A stretch of 64,000 nucleotides of DNA, from the NCBI RefSeq assembly GCF_900110345.1, contig NZ_FODJ01000011.1:1-64000 (forward strand), read 5' to 3'. The notes under the pieces were generated by a model, which saw only the letters and a list, made by a program, of their open reading frames with translations, was not told the origin of the DNA and ran no database searches. Shown here piece after piece: positions 20,586-30,924 of the stretch. The DNA comes from Amphibacillus marinus. GTDB lineage: Bacteria > Bacillota > Bacilli > Bacillales > Amphibacillaceae. Numbering within the stretch: position 1 is the first letter of the stretch; each line of letters opens with the position of its first letter. Made by a program: the position numbers and the translations under genes.

Positions 20586-21590
20586 ATGACTAATAATAAA
20601 AAAGATAAGAAAGAAACGCGTAATCATGGTGTCATTCCTTTTGTCCCAGAAGGAGATTTCTTCTTCTCAAAAGGGGTAGAGGCCTTCTATAAGCGTAAGT
20701 TTGATCGTGCTTTAAAGTGGTTAAAAAAGGCTGCCGAAGTGGATCCAGATGAAGCCCTTTATCCTGCTCAAATGTCAATTATTTATACAGAAATAGGTGC
20801 TTACCATGCGGCAAATCAAATTTTAACAGAAGTAATTGATAAGCATGGAAGCGATTATTATGATTGCTATTATTTAATTGCTAATAATTATGCGCATCTC
20901 GGCTTACTTAATGAAGCTCAAAAGTATGCATCACTTTATTTAGAAAAAGACCCATCCGGGGAATTTATCTCTGAGGCTGAGCAATTGTTGACGGTGCTAG
21001 ACGAGAGCTTTGAAGAGGATGAGGATTGGCTAGAAGATGATGAACTGCTAATCTATCAAGAGACAGCATTTTATCACCTTCAGCGTCATGAATGGGATTT
21101 AGCAAGTACCTTATTAGCCGAAATGATTGATCGTTTCCCAGATTACCCACTAGCCCAACGCTACTATTTCTATGCCCAATTTTTTGCTGGAAATAAAGCT
21201 AAGGCAATTAAAGCGGAGGAAAGTTTTCTAGAACAATCACCTGGTTCTTTATTTGCCTTAGCTAATTTAGCTGTATTCTATCATGAAGTGGGTAATACTG
21301 ACCGCCAGGACAGGATTGTTAAGCAATTGTTAAATGTATACCCGATGCAATCAGAGCAATCATTAAAGATTGCCTTGACACTGGCACATACTGACTATCT
21401 TGCCGAGGCTTTTCAGCGATTTTCGGTGTTACCTAAGCGCAAGGTGAAGAGTCATTTAGAATACTATCGGGGATATGCAAAAGTGGCTTACCTTACTGGT
21501 TTTAAAGTGGAAGCTGAGAAAATTTGGGCAGAAGGTTGTAAGCTTCATGAAATATTAAGGCAAGAACCCTTTCCATGGAAAGTGGATTAA
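20586..21590 (+). CDS. Tetratricopeptide repeat protein (YvcD-like)
   Basis: This 334-residue soluble protein is built of TPR-type helical pairs: GVEAFYKRKFDRALKWLKKAAEVDP near the N terminus is one, and several follow. A strongly acidic linker (EEDEDWLEDDELL) lies near the middle. It is likely a protein-interaction scaffold. Its position before trxB matches yvcD in B. subtilis. An ATG at 20559 is in frame, but the Shine-Dalgarno aaagggg places the start at 20586. No enzymatic motif is seen. Confidence 0.8.
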   Translation: MTNNKKDKKETRNHGVIPFVPEGDFFFSKGVEAFYKRKFDRALKWLKKAAEVDPDEALYPAQMSIIYTEIGAYHAANQILTEVIDKHGSDYYDCYYLIANNYAHLGLLNEAQKYASLYLEKDPSGEFISEAEQLLTVLDESFEEDEDWLEDDELLIYQETAFYHLQRHEWDLASTLLAEMIDRFPDYPLAQRYYFYAQFFAGNKAKAIKAEESFLEQSPGSLFALANLAVFYHEVGNTDRQDRIVKQLLNVYPMQSEQSLKIALTLAHTDYLAEAFQRFSVLPKRKVKSHLEYYRGYAKVAYLTGFKVEAEKIWAEGCKLHEILRQEPFPWKVD

Positions 21591-21653
21591 TACTGAGCAA
21601 ATCAGTGGACTGAGAATTGGAAAGCGATCATAATAAGGAAAAGATTTATTTGA

Positions 21654-22619
<966 letters not shown>

Positions 22620-22763
22620 TTTATGGTATGTTATTAATGACAAGCAATTTTCTGAAAAGAAACCAATCTTTACCTGATTTTAATCACCCTGTAACACGAC
22701 TGAAACACTAATTGGGTATAATAAAAATAATTAATTAACCCCCTTTTTTAAATACATTTTGAC

Positions 22764-22793
22764 GCACAGACTCATCGTCTGTGCCTTTTTTTT
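22764..22793 (+). terminator. Rho-independent terminator downstream of trxB
   Basis: A perfect 8-bp stem (gcacagac with gtctgtgc, 5-nt loop) is followed by eight T residues. It lies 145 nt beyond the trxB stop. A TATAAT at 22717-22722 just upstream leaves open a short independent transcript. Confidence 0.85.
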
Positions 22794-22795
22794 GG

Positions 22796-22848
22796 GGTTG
22801 TATATCAAACATACTAAAATTAGTAGTGTTTAATATACAACCTTTTTT
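22796..22848 (+). terminator. Second stem-loop terminator after trxB
   Basis: A hairpin of about 20 bp starting ggttgtatat and closing with atatacaacc, with G-U/mismatch positions inside, is followed by six T residues. It lies immediately after the previous terminator. The rest of the 22620-23001 gap is AT-rich with no gene seen. Confidence 0.7.
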
Positions 22849-23001
22849 GTAAACAAATTAGTTCAATTAGCAGCGGCTAAGAAGCAATATTAGGATGTCA
22901 AAACTTTTAGCTCGTCTCTGCTGTTCTCTTTAATAGTAAGTACAAGCTTGTTATAGTATAATAAAGGATGAATCTATCCGATATGAAGAGAGTGAATTAT
23001 T

Positions 23002-23478
23002 GTGCAGCGTGTAACGAATTGCTTAATTATAAAAAATAATCAAGTATTGCTTCTGAAAAAACCTCGTTATGGCTGGTATGCGATGCCAGGGGGTAAAATG
23101 GAGTACGGTGAATCGATTCAAGAAGCGGTCATTAGAGAAGTAAGTGAAGAAACAGGTTTGACCATACACGCCCCTAAGTTATGCAGTGTAGCCACCATGA
23201 CTAAGCCTTCAGCACAGCCTCCTAAAAACGAGTGGATGATGTTTACCTTCCAAGCAGATAAATTTACTGGTCAGCTAGTCGAATATTCACCAGAGGGGCA
23301 GTTAGAATGGGTTTCAATTGATTTGTTAGGTAGTATTCCAGTTGCGCCATCTGATCGTTTTATTCATGAATATATTGTTAACAAAAAGCAACTACTTTAC
23401 GGTAGCTTTGATTTGAATGAAGATGATCAACTCAATGATTACCGTATTAATGGTCTTGAAATTGCTAAGGAAGGATGA
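23002..23478 (+). CDS. yvcI: NUDIX hydrolase YvcI
   Basis: This 158-residue Nudix-family pyrophosphohydrolase shows the complete Nudix box from GGKMEYGES to REVSEETGL (about residues 31-53). It heads the conserved yvcI-rapZ-yvcK-whiA-crh cluster. The family resembles 8-oxo-dGTP diphosphatases and RNA pyrophosphohydrolases, and the true substrate is uncertain. The start is GTG behind gaagagagtg. The stop overlaps an in-frame ATG of rapZ. Confidence 0.9.
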   Translation: MQRVTNCLIIKNNQVLLLKKPRYGWYAMPGGKMEYGESIQEAVIREVSEETGLTIHAPKLCSVATMTKPSAQPPKNEWMMFTFQADKFTGQLVEYSPEGQLEWVSIDLLGSIPVAPSDRFIHEYIVNKKQLLYGSFDLNEDDQLNDYRINGLEIAKEG

Positions 23479-23483
23479 TTAGG

Positions 23484-24365
23484 ATGAGTGCTAGTCATGA
23501 GACGAAATTAGTTATTATAACTGGGATGTCTGGTGCAGGAAAGACAGTAGCCGTTCAAAGCTTTGAAGATTTAGGTTATTACTGTGTCGATAATTTACCA
23601 CCTGCACTTCTTCCTAAATTTCTAGAGCTTATGAAGGATGCAAATAATACAATTAATAAAGTAGCATTAGTAATGGATTTAAGAGGACGTGAATTTTTCG
23701 ATACCTTATTTGATGCGCTTGATCAATTAACAGACTCAGTCTGGTTAGAAGAGCATATTCTCTTCCTTGATGCACATGATAATATGCTGGTATCGCGCTA
23801 TAAAGAAACGAGAAGGCAGCACCCACTAGCTCCTTCGGGGTTGCCGTTAGAAGGAATTAACCAAGAACGTCGAATACTTGGAGAGCTTAGAGGACGTGCC
23901 CAACATTTTATTGATACGACTAACTTAAAACCGAAAGAACTAAGAGAGAAAATTGTGCTTAAATATGGTGAGACAGAACAGAAGATTTTTTCAATCCATA
24001 CATTATCATTTGGCTTTAAATATGGGATGCCAATCGATGCTGATTTGGTCTTTGATGTGCGTTTTTTACCAAACCCTCATTATGTTGCACATCTTCAACC
24101 GTTAACGGGGTTAACTAAAGATGTGTCAGACTATGTATTTAAATGGTCTGAAACACAACGCTTTTTGGAAAAACTACTGGATTTATTAGCTTTCATGCTT
24201 CCTCAGTATAAAAAAGAAGGAAAATCCCAATTAGTCATTGCAATTGGCTGTACGGGAGGACAACACCGTTCAGTAGCTTTGGCTGAGCATATAGCTAAGT
24301 ATTTTTCTTCCCAATACACAACACATGTTGCACATCGGGATATTGATAAGAGAAAGGGACATTAA
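23484..24365 (+). CDS. rapZ: RNase adapter / nucleotide-binding protein RapZ (YvcJ)
   Basis: This P-loop NTPase hydrolyses nucleotides in vitro; in enterobacteria RapZ controls the GlmZ sRNA, and in Bacillus YvcJ affects competence. Walker [13 protein letters not shown] is near residue 12, followed by the family block [13 protein letters not shown] and the C-terminal [16 protein letters not shown] near residue 252. At 293 residues it is typical. The ATG at 23475 overlaps yvcI's stop but sits on the Shine-Dalgarno aaggaagga; the ATG at 23484 is well spaced. Confidence 0.95.
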   Translation: MSASHETKLVIITGMSGAGKTVAVQSFEDLGYYCVDNLPPALLPKFLELMKDANNTINKVALVMDLRGREFFDTLFDALDQLTDSVWLEEHILFLDAHDNMLVSRYKETRRQHPLAPSGLPLEGINQERRILGELRGRAQHFIDTTNLKPKELREKIVLKYGETEQKIFSIHTLSFGFKYGMPIDADLVFDVRFLPNPHYVAHLQPLTGLTKDVSDYVFKWSETQRFLEKLLDLLAFMLPQYKKEGKSQLVIAIGCTGGQHRSVALAEHIAKYFSSQYTTHVAHRDIDKRKGH

Positions 24366-24370
24366 TTTTT

Positions 24371-25351
24371 ATGAAGCAAATAAATAAAAAAAAAATAACA
24401 GTACTTGGTGGCGGTACAGGTATGCCTGTTTTGTTGCGGGGTTTAAAGCATTATCCCATTGATTTAGCTGCAATTGTTACGGTTGCTGATGATGGTGGTA
24501 GCTCTGGCCGTTTGCGTGCTGAAATGTCAATGCCAGCACCAGGTGATATTCGCAATGTTATTTCAGCTTTGTCTGAGGTGGAACCAATTATGGATAGCCT
24601 TTTTCAGCATCGCTTTAAGAACGGCAATGGTTTAATGGGACATTCCATGGGTAATTTAATTTTGGCGGCAATGACTGCTGTTACGGGTGACTTCTATAAT
24701 GGTATTAAGGAGATTTCCCGGGTATTTAACGTCCACGGTCAGATTTATCCAATTGCGAATCAGAACATGTTCCTAAATGCAGAGATGGTAGATGGTGAGA
24801 TTATCGCAGGAGAATCCAATATTCCGCTTGCTAATAAGAAAATTAAGCGTGTTTTTGTCGAGCCAGAAGCAGTTGAACCTTTACCTGAGGCTGTTCAGGC
24901 CGTACTAGAATCTGATCTTGTTGTGATTTCACCCGGAAGTCTATATACGAGCACATTACCAAACTTAGTCGTCCCACAAATTGCCGATGCCTTACGTGAA
25001 ACAAAGGGACAGGTAGTCTATGTGTGTAATGTCATGACACAGGCAGGGGAAACGACCAACTATACCGTAGCCGACCATGCTCAAGCAATTCTTGACCATA
25101 TTGGTGAAGGCTGTCTCGATAAAGTAGTTGTGCATAATAAAGCCATTACTGGATCTGTTCGAGAACTATACGCTGAGGAAAATGCAGACCCAGTGGAATA
25201 TGATCGGCATCGACTTGAAAAACTAGGCATAAAAATTATTGAGGCTGATATTATTGATGACAAAAGAACAGTCCTTAGGCATGATAAAGCTAAAGTAGCG
25301 CAAATTCTGTGTCAAATGATTGGCGTGGATGCTTTAACGAAAGAGGGGTGA
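24371..25351 (+). CDS. yvcK: Gluconeogenesis factor YvcK (CofD-like)
   Basis: This UDP-sugar-binding CofD-like protein of 326 residues is needed for growth on gluconeogenic carbon and for normal cell shape in B. subtilis. N-terminal [14 protein letters not shown] and [13 protein letters not shown] (about residues 14-57) form the conserved nucleotide-sugar site. NLILAAMT and [12 protein letters not shown] are further family blocks. It is six nt after rapZ and just before whiA, in the standard operon order. Confidence 0.94.
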   Translation: MKQINKKKITVLGGGTGMPVLLRGLKHYPIDLAAIVTVADDGGSSGRLRAEMSMPAPGDIRNVISALSEVEPIMDSLFQHRFKNGNGLMGHSMGNLILAAMTAVTGDFYNGIKEISRVFNVHGQIYPIANQNMFLNAEMVDGEIIAGESNIPLANKKIKRVFVEPEAVEPLPEAVQAVLESDLVVISPGSLYTSTLPNLVVPQIADALRETKGQVVYVCNVMTQAGETTNYTVADHAQAILDHIGEGCLDKVVVHNKAITGSVRELYAEENADPVEYDRHRLEKLGIKIIEADIIDDKRTVLRHDKAKVAQILCQMIGVDALTKEG

Positions 25352-25358
25352 GAGAAGC

Positions 25359-26303
25359 ATGTCTTTTGCATCTGCAATTAAAAAAGAAATGACCCAAATA
25401 GATAATAAATCATGCTGTCAATCAGCAGAACTAGCTGCGTTAATTCGGATGAACGGTGCTGTCTCGATTGCAAGACAAGCGTATGTACTTGATGTTCAAA
25501 CTGAGAATGCGGCCATTGCAAGACGCATCTATGTCATGATCAAGGCAAACTATGATTATCCAATTAAGCTACTTGTTCGAAAAAAAATGAAACTGAAAAA
25601 AAATAATGTCTATATTGTTAGAATAGAAGAAGGGGCTAAGGCAGTCTTGCTTGATTTACAAATTTTGCAGGAGCCTTTTGCCTTAGTAAGAACGATTCCA
25701 ATGAAGTTTTTGCAGAAAAAATGCTGTAAACGTGCATACTTAAGAGGTGCGTTTTTAGCCGGCGGCTCTGTTAATAATCCAGAAACCTCTTCCTATCACT
25801 TAGAAATCGCAAATGCTTATCAGGAGCATAACGATTCATTATGTCAGCTAATGAACGATTTTGGACTTCATGCCCGTATTTTAGAGCGACGAAAGGGTTT
25901 TATCACGTATATTAAGGAAGCAGAAAAAATTACTGAGTTTTTAAATTATACTGGCGCCCATCAAGCTTTATTGAAATTTGAGGATGTTAGAATTATGCGT
26001 GATATGCGTAATTCTGTTAATCGACTGGTGAACTGTGAAACAGCTAATTTAAACAAAACAATTGGAGCTGCCTTTCGACAGGTTGAAAACATCAAATTTA
26101 TTGACAAAACAGTTGGGTTAGCCGCTTTACCAGACAAATTGCAAGAAATTGCAAAATTAAGGATTACGCACCAAGATGTGACACTAAAGGAACTTGGGGA
26201 ACTTGTCAGTGGTGGGAATATTAGTAAATCAGGAATTAATCACCGCTTAAAAAAAATTGATCAATTTGCAGAGCAATTAAGAAATCAGCATAGGCCATTG
26301 TAG
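25359..26303 (+). CDS. whiA: DNA-binding protein WhiA
   Basis: WhiA joins a degenerate LAGLIDADG homing-endonuclease-like N-terminal domain to a C-terminal helix-turn-helix. In Bacillus it affects cell division and chromosome segregation. The 314-residue protein has [16 protein letters not shown] near residue 127 and the HTH region ending [15 protein letters not shown] near residue 298. The start ATG follows gaggggtgag. It lies in the yvcI-rapZ-yvcK-whiA operon. Confidence 0.95.
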   Translation: MSFASAIKKEMTQIDNKSCCQSAELAALIRMNGAVSIARQAYVLDVQTENAAIARRIYVMIKANYDYPIKLLVRKKMKLKKNNVYIVRIEEGAKAVLLDLQILQEPFALVRTIPMKFLQKKCCKRAYLRGAFLAGGSVNNPETSSYHLEIANAYQEHNDSLCQLMNDFGLHARILERRKGFITYIKEAEKITEFLNYTGAHQALLKFEDVRIMRDMRNSVNRLVNCETANLNKTIGAAFRQVENIKFIDKTVGLAALPDKLQEIAKLRITHQDVTLKELGELVSGGNISKSGINHRLKKIDQFAEQLRNQHRPL

Positions 26304-26316
26304 TTAGAAAAAAAGG

Positions 26317-26330
26317 ATAAAGCGTTTTCA
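26317..26330 (+). promoter_or_regulatory. cre-like site upstream of crh
   Basis: ataaagcgttttca matches 12 of 14 positions of the catabolite-responsive element consensus TGWAARCGYTWNCW; the first two bases differ. It overlaps a perfect inverted repeat cgtttt-c-aaaacg (26323-26335) and a possible -35 (ttttca, with taaaat at 26347). This suggests CcpA control of crh, which is inference. Confidence 0.45.
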
Positions 26331-26402
26331 AAACGTCTAAAAAGTGATAAAATAACATAAGCTTTTATAGTTTAAAAGGTAAACGAAAGGAGCTTATTGG
26401 CA

Positions 26403-26660
26403 ATGGTAGAAAAGACGGTCAAAGTTGTTGTTGAACCTGGTTTACAAGCTGGACCTGCTTCAGAATTTGTTCAAAAATCAAATAGCTATATGGCAGAGAT
26501 TTTTTTAGAGAAGGGTAACCGACGTGTTAATGCCAAAAGTATTATGGGCTTACTAAGCCTTGCCATCGCTACCGGTGATTCAGTGACATTATTAGCTGAT
26601 GGACCAGATGATCAAGAGGCGATTACTTCGCTGGCAAACTTTTTAACGCATTTATCTTAA
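26403..26660 (+). CDS. crh: HPr-like catabolite repression protein Crh
   Basis: Crh is an HPr paralogue that cannot carry PTS phosphate but is phosphorylated at Ser46 by HprK and serves as a CcpA co-effector. The 85-residue protein keeps the Ser46 region (VNAKSIMGLLSLA). It has Gln instead of the phospho-accepting His15 (GLQAGPA), which defines Crh. Unusually, the residue at position 17 is Gly, where HPr and Crh normally have Arg. The start is the ATG at 26403; a TTG at 26397 is in frame and closer to the Shine-Dalgarno gaaagga. It ends the whiA cluster. Confidence 0.92.
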   Translation: MVEKTVKVVVEPGLQAGPASEFVQKSNSYMAEIFLEKGNRRVNAKSIMGLLSLAIATGDSVTLLADGPDDQEAITSLANFLTHLS

Positions 26661-26676
26661 TTTTTTTATGATAGAG

Positions 26677-26716
26677 ATGCTTATTTGATCAGTATACTGA
26701 CCAAATAAGCATTTTC
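26677..26716 (+). terminator. Rho-independent terminator after crh
   Basis: A 16-bp stem with one mismatch (26677-26692 with 26697-26712) and a tata loop is followed by a short T stretch. Confidence 0.85.
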
Positions 26717-26892
26717 TATATCAAACGATAGCGGGAATTAGGTCGAGCAAAATGTTTAACTAGCTAGTGAAGAAAGGAAAAACAGCATTGACAAGAAAGA
26801 TTATTTATGGGTAAAATGGTGACAAGTATAATTGTCAAAATGACTTAAAATATTGTCTTAACGGTTAATTGAACGAGATAACTGTTAACGAT

Positions 26893-27310
26893 TAACTCAA
26901 CTTTTGCATTAACATAGCAACGTTCAGCTAAGCTGGCTGACGATAATAAGCGCTATTTTCGCTTCTACTCCTGATATGGCACGATGGGTCTGATTTACTC
27001 ATGATGAACATCTGACTGAGTGGAGCTAAGCAATGAGTGAGACTCCTGTAGGAAGAGGATGAGCTAAAGATCCACTTTTGGCGCGTCTTTCTTCACAAAG
27101 TGGGGATGTGAGACTAAACCCATCACGTCATGGGACTGAGACTGGGATTGCGCTTACTCATCCCACCGAAGTGATTTGCGCCTACTCGCCCCACCAAAAT
27201 ACTTGGGACTACGTCTAACTGACCTACATCCTGTAGGGCCGAAGCCATTCCCGCGGAAATTGCTGTTCAGAACGGCATAGCGCGCCAAACGGATTAGAAA
27301 GTCACCATTG
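26893..27310 (+). repeat. Modular intergenic repeat, copy C
   Basis: This copy of about 410 bp reads in the same orientation as the copy at 56996-57355 and in reverse complement to 51765-52155. Shared blocks in order are ttcagctaagctggctg (26922-26938), a ctttcttcacaaagtggg-type block, the reiterated attactc-ccaccgaagtgattt block (about 27160-27210), acgtctaactgacctac, and a terminal catagcgcgcc. The 26661-27406 gap has no gene with a ribosome binding site; it consists of the crh terminator, this repeat and the yhaQ leader. Confidence 0.85.
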
Positions 27311-27406
27311 GTATTGCATAGCGACACCGCCAAACACGTTAAAGGGTGAATAACTATTCTCAGGGTGCGAAAGTTGAGTATTAATAAAAAGAGAGGGGAA
27401 AGAAGT

Positions 27407-28306
27407 ATGTCATTAAAGATTGATTTAGTAACAAAGCGTTTTGGTTCCTTTACAGCTGTTAATCAGCTTTCCTTAGATATACCTGATAAACAGATTTTTG
27501 GTTTTTTAGGCGCTAATGGCGCCGGGAAGACGACAACATTTCGTATGATATTAGGTTTAATTGATGCTACAGAAGGAGCAATTACCTGGGAAGGTGAACC
27601 GATTAATTATGACAAGACTGATAAAATTGGTTATCTTCCTGAAGAGAGAGGCTTATATCCAAAGCAAACTGTTAAAGAACAAATTATTTATCTAGGCAGA
27701 TTAAGAGGTATGGCAAAAAAGGAGATCTTAGAGCAATTAAACCAATGGTTAGAACGGTTTAGAATACCCGATTACCTTGATAAAAAAGTGGAAGAGCTGT
27801 CAAAGGGAAATCAACAGAAAATTCAATTTATTTCTGCTGTTATACATAATCCAAGGCTATTAATTTTGGATGAACCCTTTTCTGGACTTGACCCTGTAAA
27901 CGTAGAGCTATTAAAAAATGCTGTATTAAAATTAAAGGAAGCTGGAACGACCATCGTATTCTCTTCCCACCAGATGGATACTGTAGAAGAGCTTTGTGAA
28001 TATTTGTGTATTATGCAGCATGGAAAACCGATTGTACATGGTTCATTAAAGGAAATTAAGCGGTCATTTGGAAAGAAAAATCTTTTTATCCATGCAGACT
28101 TTGATTTAAGCTATTTAGCTGATTTACAAGGTGTTGTCAGTCAGAAAGTTACACCTGTAGGCTGTAAATTACAAATTGAAGATGAAGAAGTTTCTCAACG
28201 CATCCTTGAGTCTCTCCAAGGCAAAGGCTTTATACGGAAGTTTGAATTAGAAGAACCTTCCCTCAACGATATTTTTATTGAAAAAGTAGGTGAATCATAT
28301 GAATAA
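27407..28306 (+). CDS. yhaQ: ABC transporter ATP-binding protein (YhaQ-like)
   Basis: This ATPase subunit of an ABC-2 type exporter has Walker A GANGAGKTTTF near residue 37, a signature region LSKGNQQKIQF near 133, Walker B LLILDEPFSGLDP near 155, and a switch histidine in FSSHQMDT near 188. The upstream in-frame extension to 27365 lacks a ribosome binding site; the ATG at 27407 follows agagggg. It overlaps yhaP by 8 nt. The yhaQ-yhaP-yhaO-yhaN order is as in B. subtilis. NatAB-like sodium or antimicrobial-compound efflux is possible; the substrate is unknown. Confidence 0.9.
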   Translation: MSLKIDLVTKRFGSFTAVNQLSLDIPDKQIFGFLGANGAGKTTTFRMILGLIDATEGAITWEGEPINYDKTDKIGYLPEERGLYPKQTVKEQIIYLGRLRGMAKKEILEQLNQWLERFRIPDYLDKKVEELSKGNQQKIQFISAVIHNPRLLILDEPFSGLDPVNVELLKNAVLKLKEAGTTIVFSSHQMDTVEELCEYLCIMQHGKPIVHGSLKEIKRSFGKKNLFIHADFDLSYLADLQGVVSQKVTPVGCKLQIEDEEVSQRILESLQGKGFIRKFELEEPSLNDIFIEKVGESYE

Positions 28307-29561
28307 ATTCTGGGTGGTCTTTTGTTATACGTTCTTGTCCAGGGTAAAATCAAAATCTTTTATTATCACGACCGCACTTTTCCTTGTTTCTATTGTTGCT
28401 CTTGGAAATATTGATCGACTTATTGGACTCTTTGATAACGATGCTGGGGCAAATCAAGTAGCCGTTATTGATCAGACCGACACTGTCTTTTCGTTGCTGG
28501 AAGAATTTTCAGATCAGGATGAACTTATATTTGTTGAATTTAATGATTCTTTATCAGCGGCTGAGCAAGCCGTTTTGGCTGGCACCTATACTGCAGTCCT
28601 TGTGATTGAGGAAGATAATGAAACAATCTTTCAAGCAAGCTATCACACTGACCAGCTCATTAATCAATCCGTGCCTAACCAAACCGCAGCTTCCTTACAG
28701 CAAATAAAAGTAGCCTTAGCGACAAATGAAGCGGGGATTGACCAAGCTACCATTGATGCAATTTATCAACCGTTTGATTTTGACACCGTTGCGATTGAAT
28801 TAGCAGATGGGCGAACGGCACGTACAGAAGAGGAGATTGGTGTTGCACGTGGTCTTGTCTATGCAATGCTCTTTATTTTATACTTTGCCGTGCTCATGTA
28901 TGGCAATATGATAGCAATGGATATTGCTAATGAAAAGTCATCACGAGTGATGGAGATTTTAATCTCAAGTTCATCACCAATTAAGCAAATGTTTGCCAAG
29001 ATTTTTGGAATAGCTTTACTGGGACTAATTCAGATTAGTCTGTTTATTACTGTTAGTTTTTATGTTGTTGAAAGTCGAGCTGACAACATGATTGGTGAGG
29101 CATTTGAATTTTTTGGTGTTTCAAATGTACCGCTATCAACATATATTTATGCTGTTGTTTTCTTCTTACTTGGCTATTTACTTTATGCAACCTTGTCGGC
29201 AATGCTCGGCTCTTTAGTTAGTCGGCTTGAAGATGTAGGGCAATTAATGATGCCTGTTACATTCTTAATCATTATAGCCTTTATGATATCAATGTTTGGT
29301 ATCGGTGTACCTGATTCAACTCTTATTACGATAACATCACATATTCCATTCTTTACTCCTTTGGTTATGTTCTTAAGAGTTGGGTTATTAGAGATTCCTA
29401 CTTGGGAAATTGCTCTTAGTCTTACCACACTTATACTGTCAATTTTAATCCTCGGCTATGTCGGGGCAAAGGTTTATCGAGGTGGCGTCTTAATGTACGG
29501 TAAAAGTGCTTCATTAAAAGACTTTAAGCAAGCTATTCAACTAGGTAAGCGAGATAATTAA
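28299..29561 (+). CDS. yhaP: ABC-2 type permease (YhaP-like)
   Basis: This 420-residue membrane subunit is the partner of YhaQ. A first transmembrane segment (about residues 16-38) is followed by a large extracytoplasmic domain of about 150 residues. Five or six helices then form the C-terminal half, with the ABC-2 block MAMDIANEKSSRVMEILISS-like sequence near residue 205. The layout resembles NatB sodium exporters. The start is the ATG at 28299 after gtaggtg. A strong terminator follows. Confidence 0.88.
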   Translation: MNKFWVVFCYTFLSRVKSKSFIITTALFLVSIVALGNIDRLIGLFDNDAGANQVAVIDQTDTVFSLLEEFSDQDELIFVEFNDSLSAAEQAVLAGTYTAVLVIEEDNETIFQASYHTDQLINQSVPNQTAASLQQIKVALATNEAGIDQATIDAIYQPFDFDTVAIELADGRTARTEEEIGVARGLVYAMLFILYFAVLMYGNMIAMDIANEKSSRVMEILISSSSPIKQMFAKIFGIALLGLIQISLFITVSFYVVESRADNMIGEAFEFFGVSNVPLSTYIYAVVFFLLGYLLYATLSAMLGSLVSRLEDVGQLMMPVTFLIIIAFMISMFGIGVPDSTLITITSHIPFFTPLVMFLRVGLLEIPTWEIALSLTTLILSILILGYVGAKVYRGGVLMYGKSASLKDFKQAIQLGKRDN

Positions 29562-29567
29562 TAATTG

Positions 29568-29618
29568 AACAACCAGCAAAAGCACATTAGTGTTGGCTGG
29601 TTGTTTTAATTTTTTTGA
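29568..29618 (+). terminator. Rho-independent terminator after yhaP
   Basis: A perfect 10-bp stem (aacaaccagc with gctggttgtt, 18-nt loop) is followed by ttaattttttt. Confidence 0.9.
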
Positions 29619-29622
29619 AAAA

Positions 29623-29636
29623 CGAACGTGCATTCG
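29623..29636 (+). promoter_or_regulatory. LexA (SOS) box upstream of yhaO
   Basis: cgaacgtgcattcg matches CGAAC-N4-GTTCG with a single mismatch (A for G at position 10). It lies 53 nt before the yhaO start and just upstream of a taaaat -10-like hexamer (29651-29656), after the yhaP terminator. SOS control of the yhaO operon fits its DNA-repair nuclease function. Confidence 0.7.
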
Positions 29637-29688
29637 TTTGAAGGCTCTGCTAAAATAAATAACAACAAGAGGGTAAAGGGAGATAGTA

Positions 29689-30924
29689 ATGAGTGATTCA
29701 ATTAAATTTATTCATACAGCGGATTTACATTTAGATAGTCCTTTTAAAGGAATGAATACACTACCGGCCGCTTTATATGATCAACTAAAAAAAAGCACCT
29801 TTGCTGTCTTGGACCGGTTAGTTAAATTAGCGATAGAAGAAGCGGTGGATTTTATTATTATTGTCGGAGATTTATTCGATGAAACTGTTCAAAGTGTCTA
29901 TGCTCAGATCCAATTTCTCAAGGCTTGTCAACGGTTAGAGCAAGCAAATATTGCTGTCTACTTAAGTTATGGCAACCATGACTATCGACAAGTAAATCAG
30001 AGTCTGCTCCAGTATCCGGACAATACCCACCTATTTATTCAGGGTGATGTGGAAGAGAAAATATTTAAAAAAAATGAGCAGACGATCGTTTCAATCCAAG
30101 GCTTTAGCTATCTGGAAAGAGCGTTGTTAGCAGATAAGACGAGTGAATTTAAAAAACATCCAGGTGCGACCTATTTTATTGGTATGCTACATGGAAGTAC
30201 AGGTCAGTCTGATCACCACGATCGTTACGCACCATTTCAGCTTCAGCAACTTAAAACAAAGGGTTTTGATTATTGGGCACTTGGACATATTCATCTGCGC
30301 CAGCAATTAACAAAGGAGCCGCCAATTGTCTATCCTGGTAATACGCAGGGGCGATCAACTAAGGAGACGGGGGAGAAGGGCTGTTATGTTGTAAAGATAG
30401 ACAAACATGAAGCACAATTGCAGTTTAAGCCGTTGCATAGTGTTCGATTCGAGCAACTTGAGATCGATGTATCAACTTGTAATCAGTTAGACCAGTTTTA
30501 TCTACTTCTATCACAAACGATTAAGACTTTAAGTTGCGACAAAGTGATTATTTCCATTAAGCTTTGTAATGTTAGTTATGAACTTGAAGCAGCTTATTAT
30601 AGTGGGGCAATTGCTGAACTAATTGAGGTATTAAATGATGCAGTTGAAGCAACTCAGAATTGGTGCTGGATTCGAGCTGTTGAGCTTGAGCACAAGGATA
30701 ATGAGTCGCATGCTTTACTAACTGGGCAAGACCCATTCAGTTTAGAGTTAGCTGACAACTTTAATCAAATTGACTGGTTAACTATTAGTAGTGAGTTATG
30801 GCAGCATAAGCAGGCGAGGCGATTCTTAACAGAGCTTTCATTAGAAGAGAAGCTAGAGCTCACCGAGCAAGCTAAAGAGTTAGCCTTTTATCAATTAACA
30901 GGGATAGATACTGATGAAAATTAA
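29689..30924 (+). CDS. yhaO: Mre11/SbcD-like DNA repair exonuclease YhaO
   Basis: This calcineurin-like metallophosphoesterase is of the Mre11 type. Metal-binding motifs appear in order: DLHLDSPF (near residue 11), GDLFDE (63), GNHDYR (97), a LHGSTGQSDHH histidine near 170, and GHIHLRQ near 202. The 411 residues end with a C-terminal region that contacts the Rad50-like partner. It overlaps yhaN by 11 nt, so the two are translationally coupled and presumably form an SbcCD-like complex that trims DNA ends. The start ATG follows aaagggaga. A LexA box precedes it. Confidence 0.93.
   Translation: MSDSIKFIHTADLHLDSPFKGMNTLPAALYDQLKKSTFAVLDRLVKLAIEEAVDFIIIVGDLFDETVQSVYAQIQFLKACQRLEQANIAVYLSYGNHDYRQVNQSLLQYPDNTHLFIQGDVEEKIFKKNEQTIVSIQGFSYLERALLADKTSEFKKHPGATYFIGMLHGSTGQSDHHDRYAPFQLQQLKTKGFDYWALGHIHLRQQLTKEPPIVYPGNTQGRSTKETGEKGCYVVKIDKHEAQLQFKPLHSVRFEQLEIDVSTCNQLDQFYLLLSQTIKTLSCDKVIISIKLCNVSYELEAAYYSGAIAELIEVLNDAVEATQNWCWIRAVELEHKDNESHALLTGQDPFSLELADNFNQIDWLTISSELWQHKQARRFLTELSLEEKLELTEQAKELAFYQLTGIDTDEN

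Noticed and set aside
26881-27364. Riboswitch or leader RNA controlling yhaQ
   Set aside because: The stretch matches other intergenic repeats of the window in unrelated contexts, so it is a repeat rather than a gene-specific leader.
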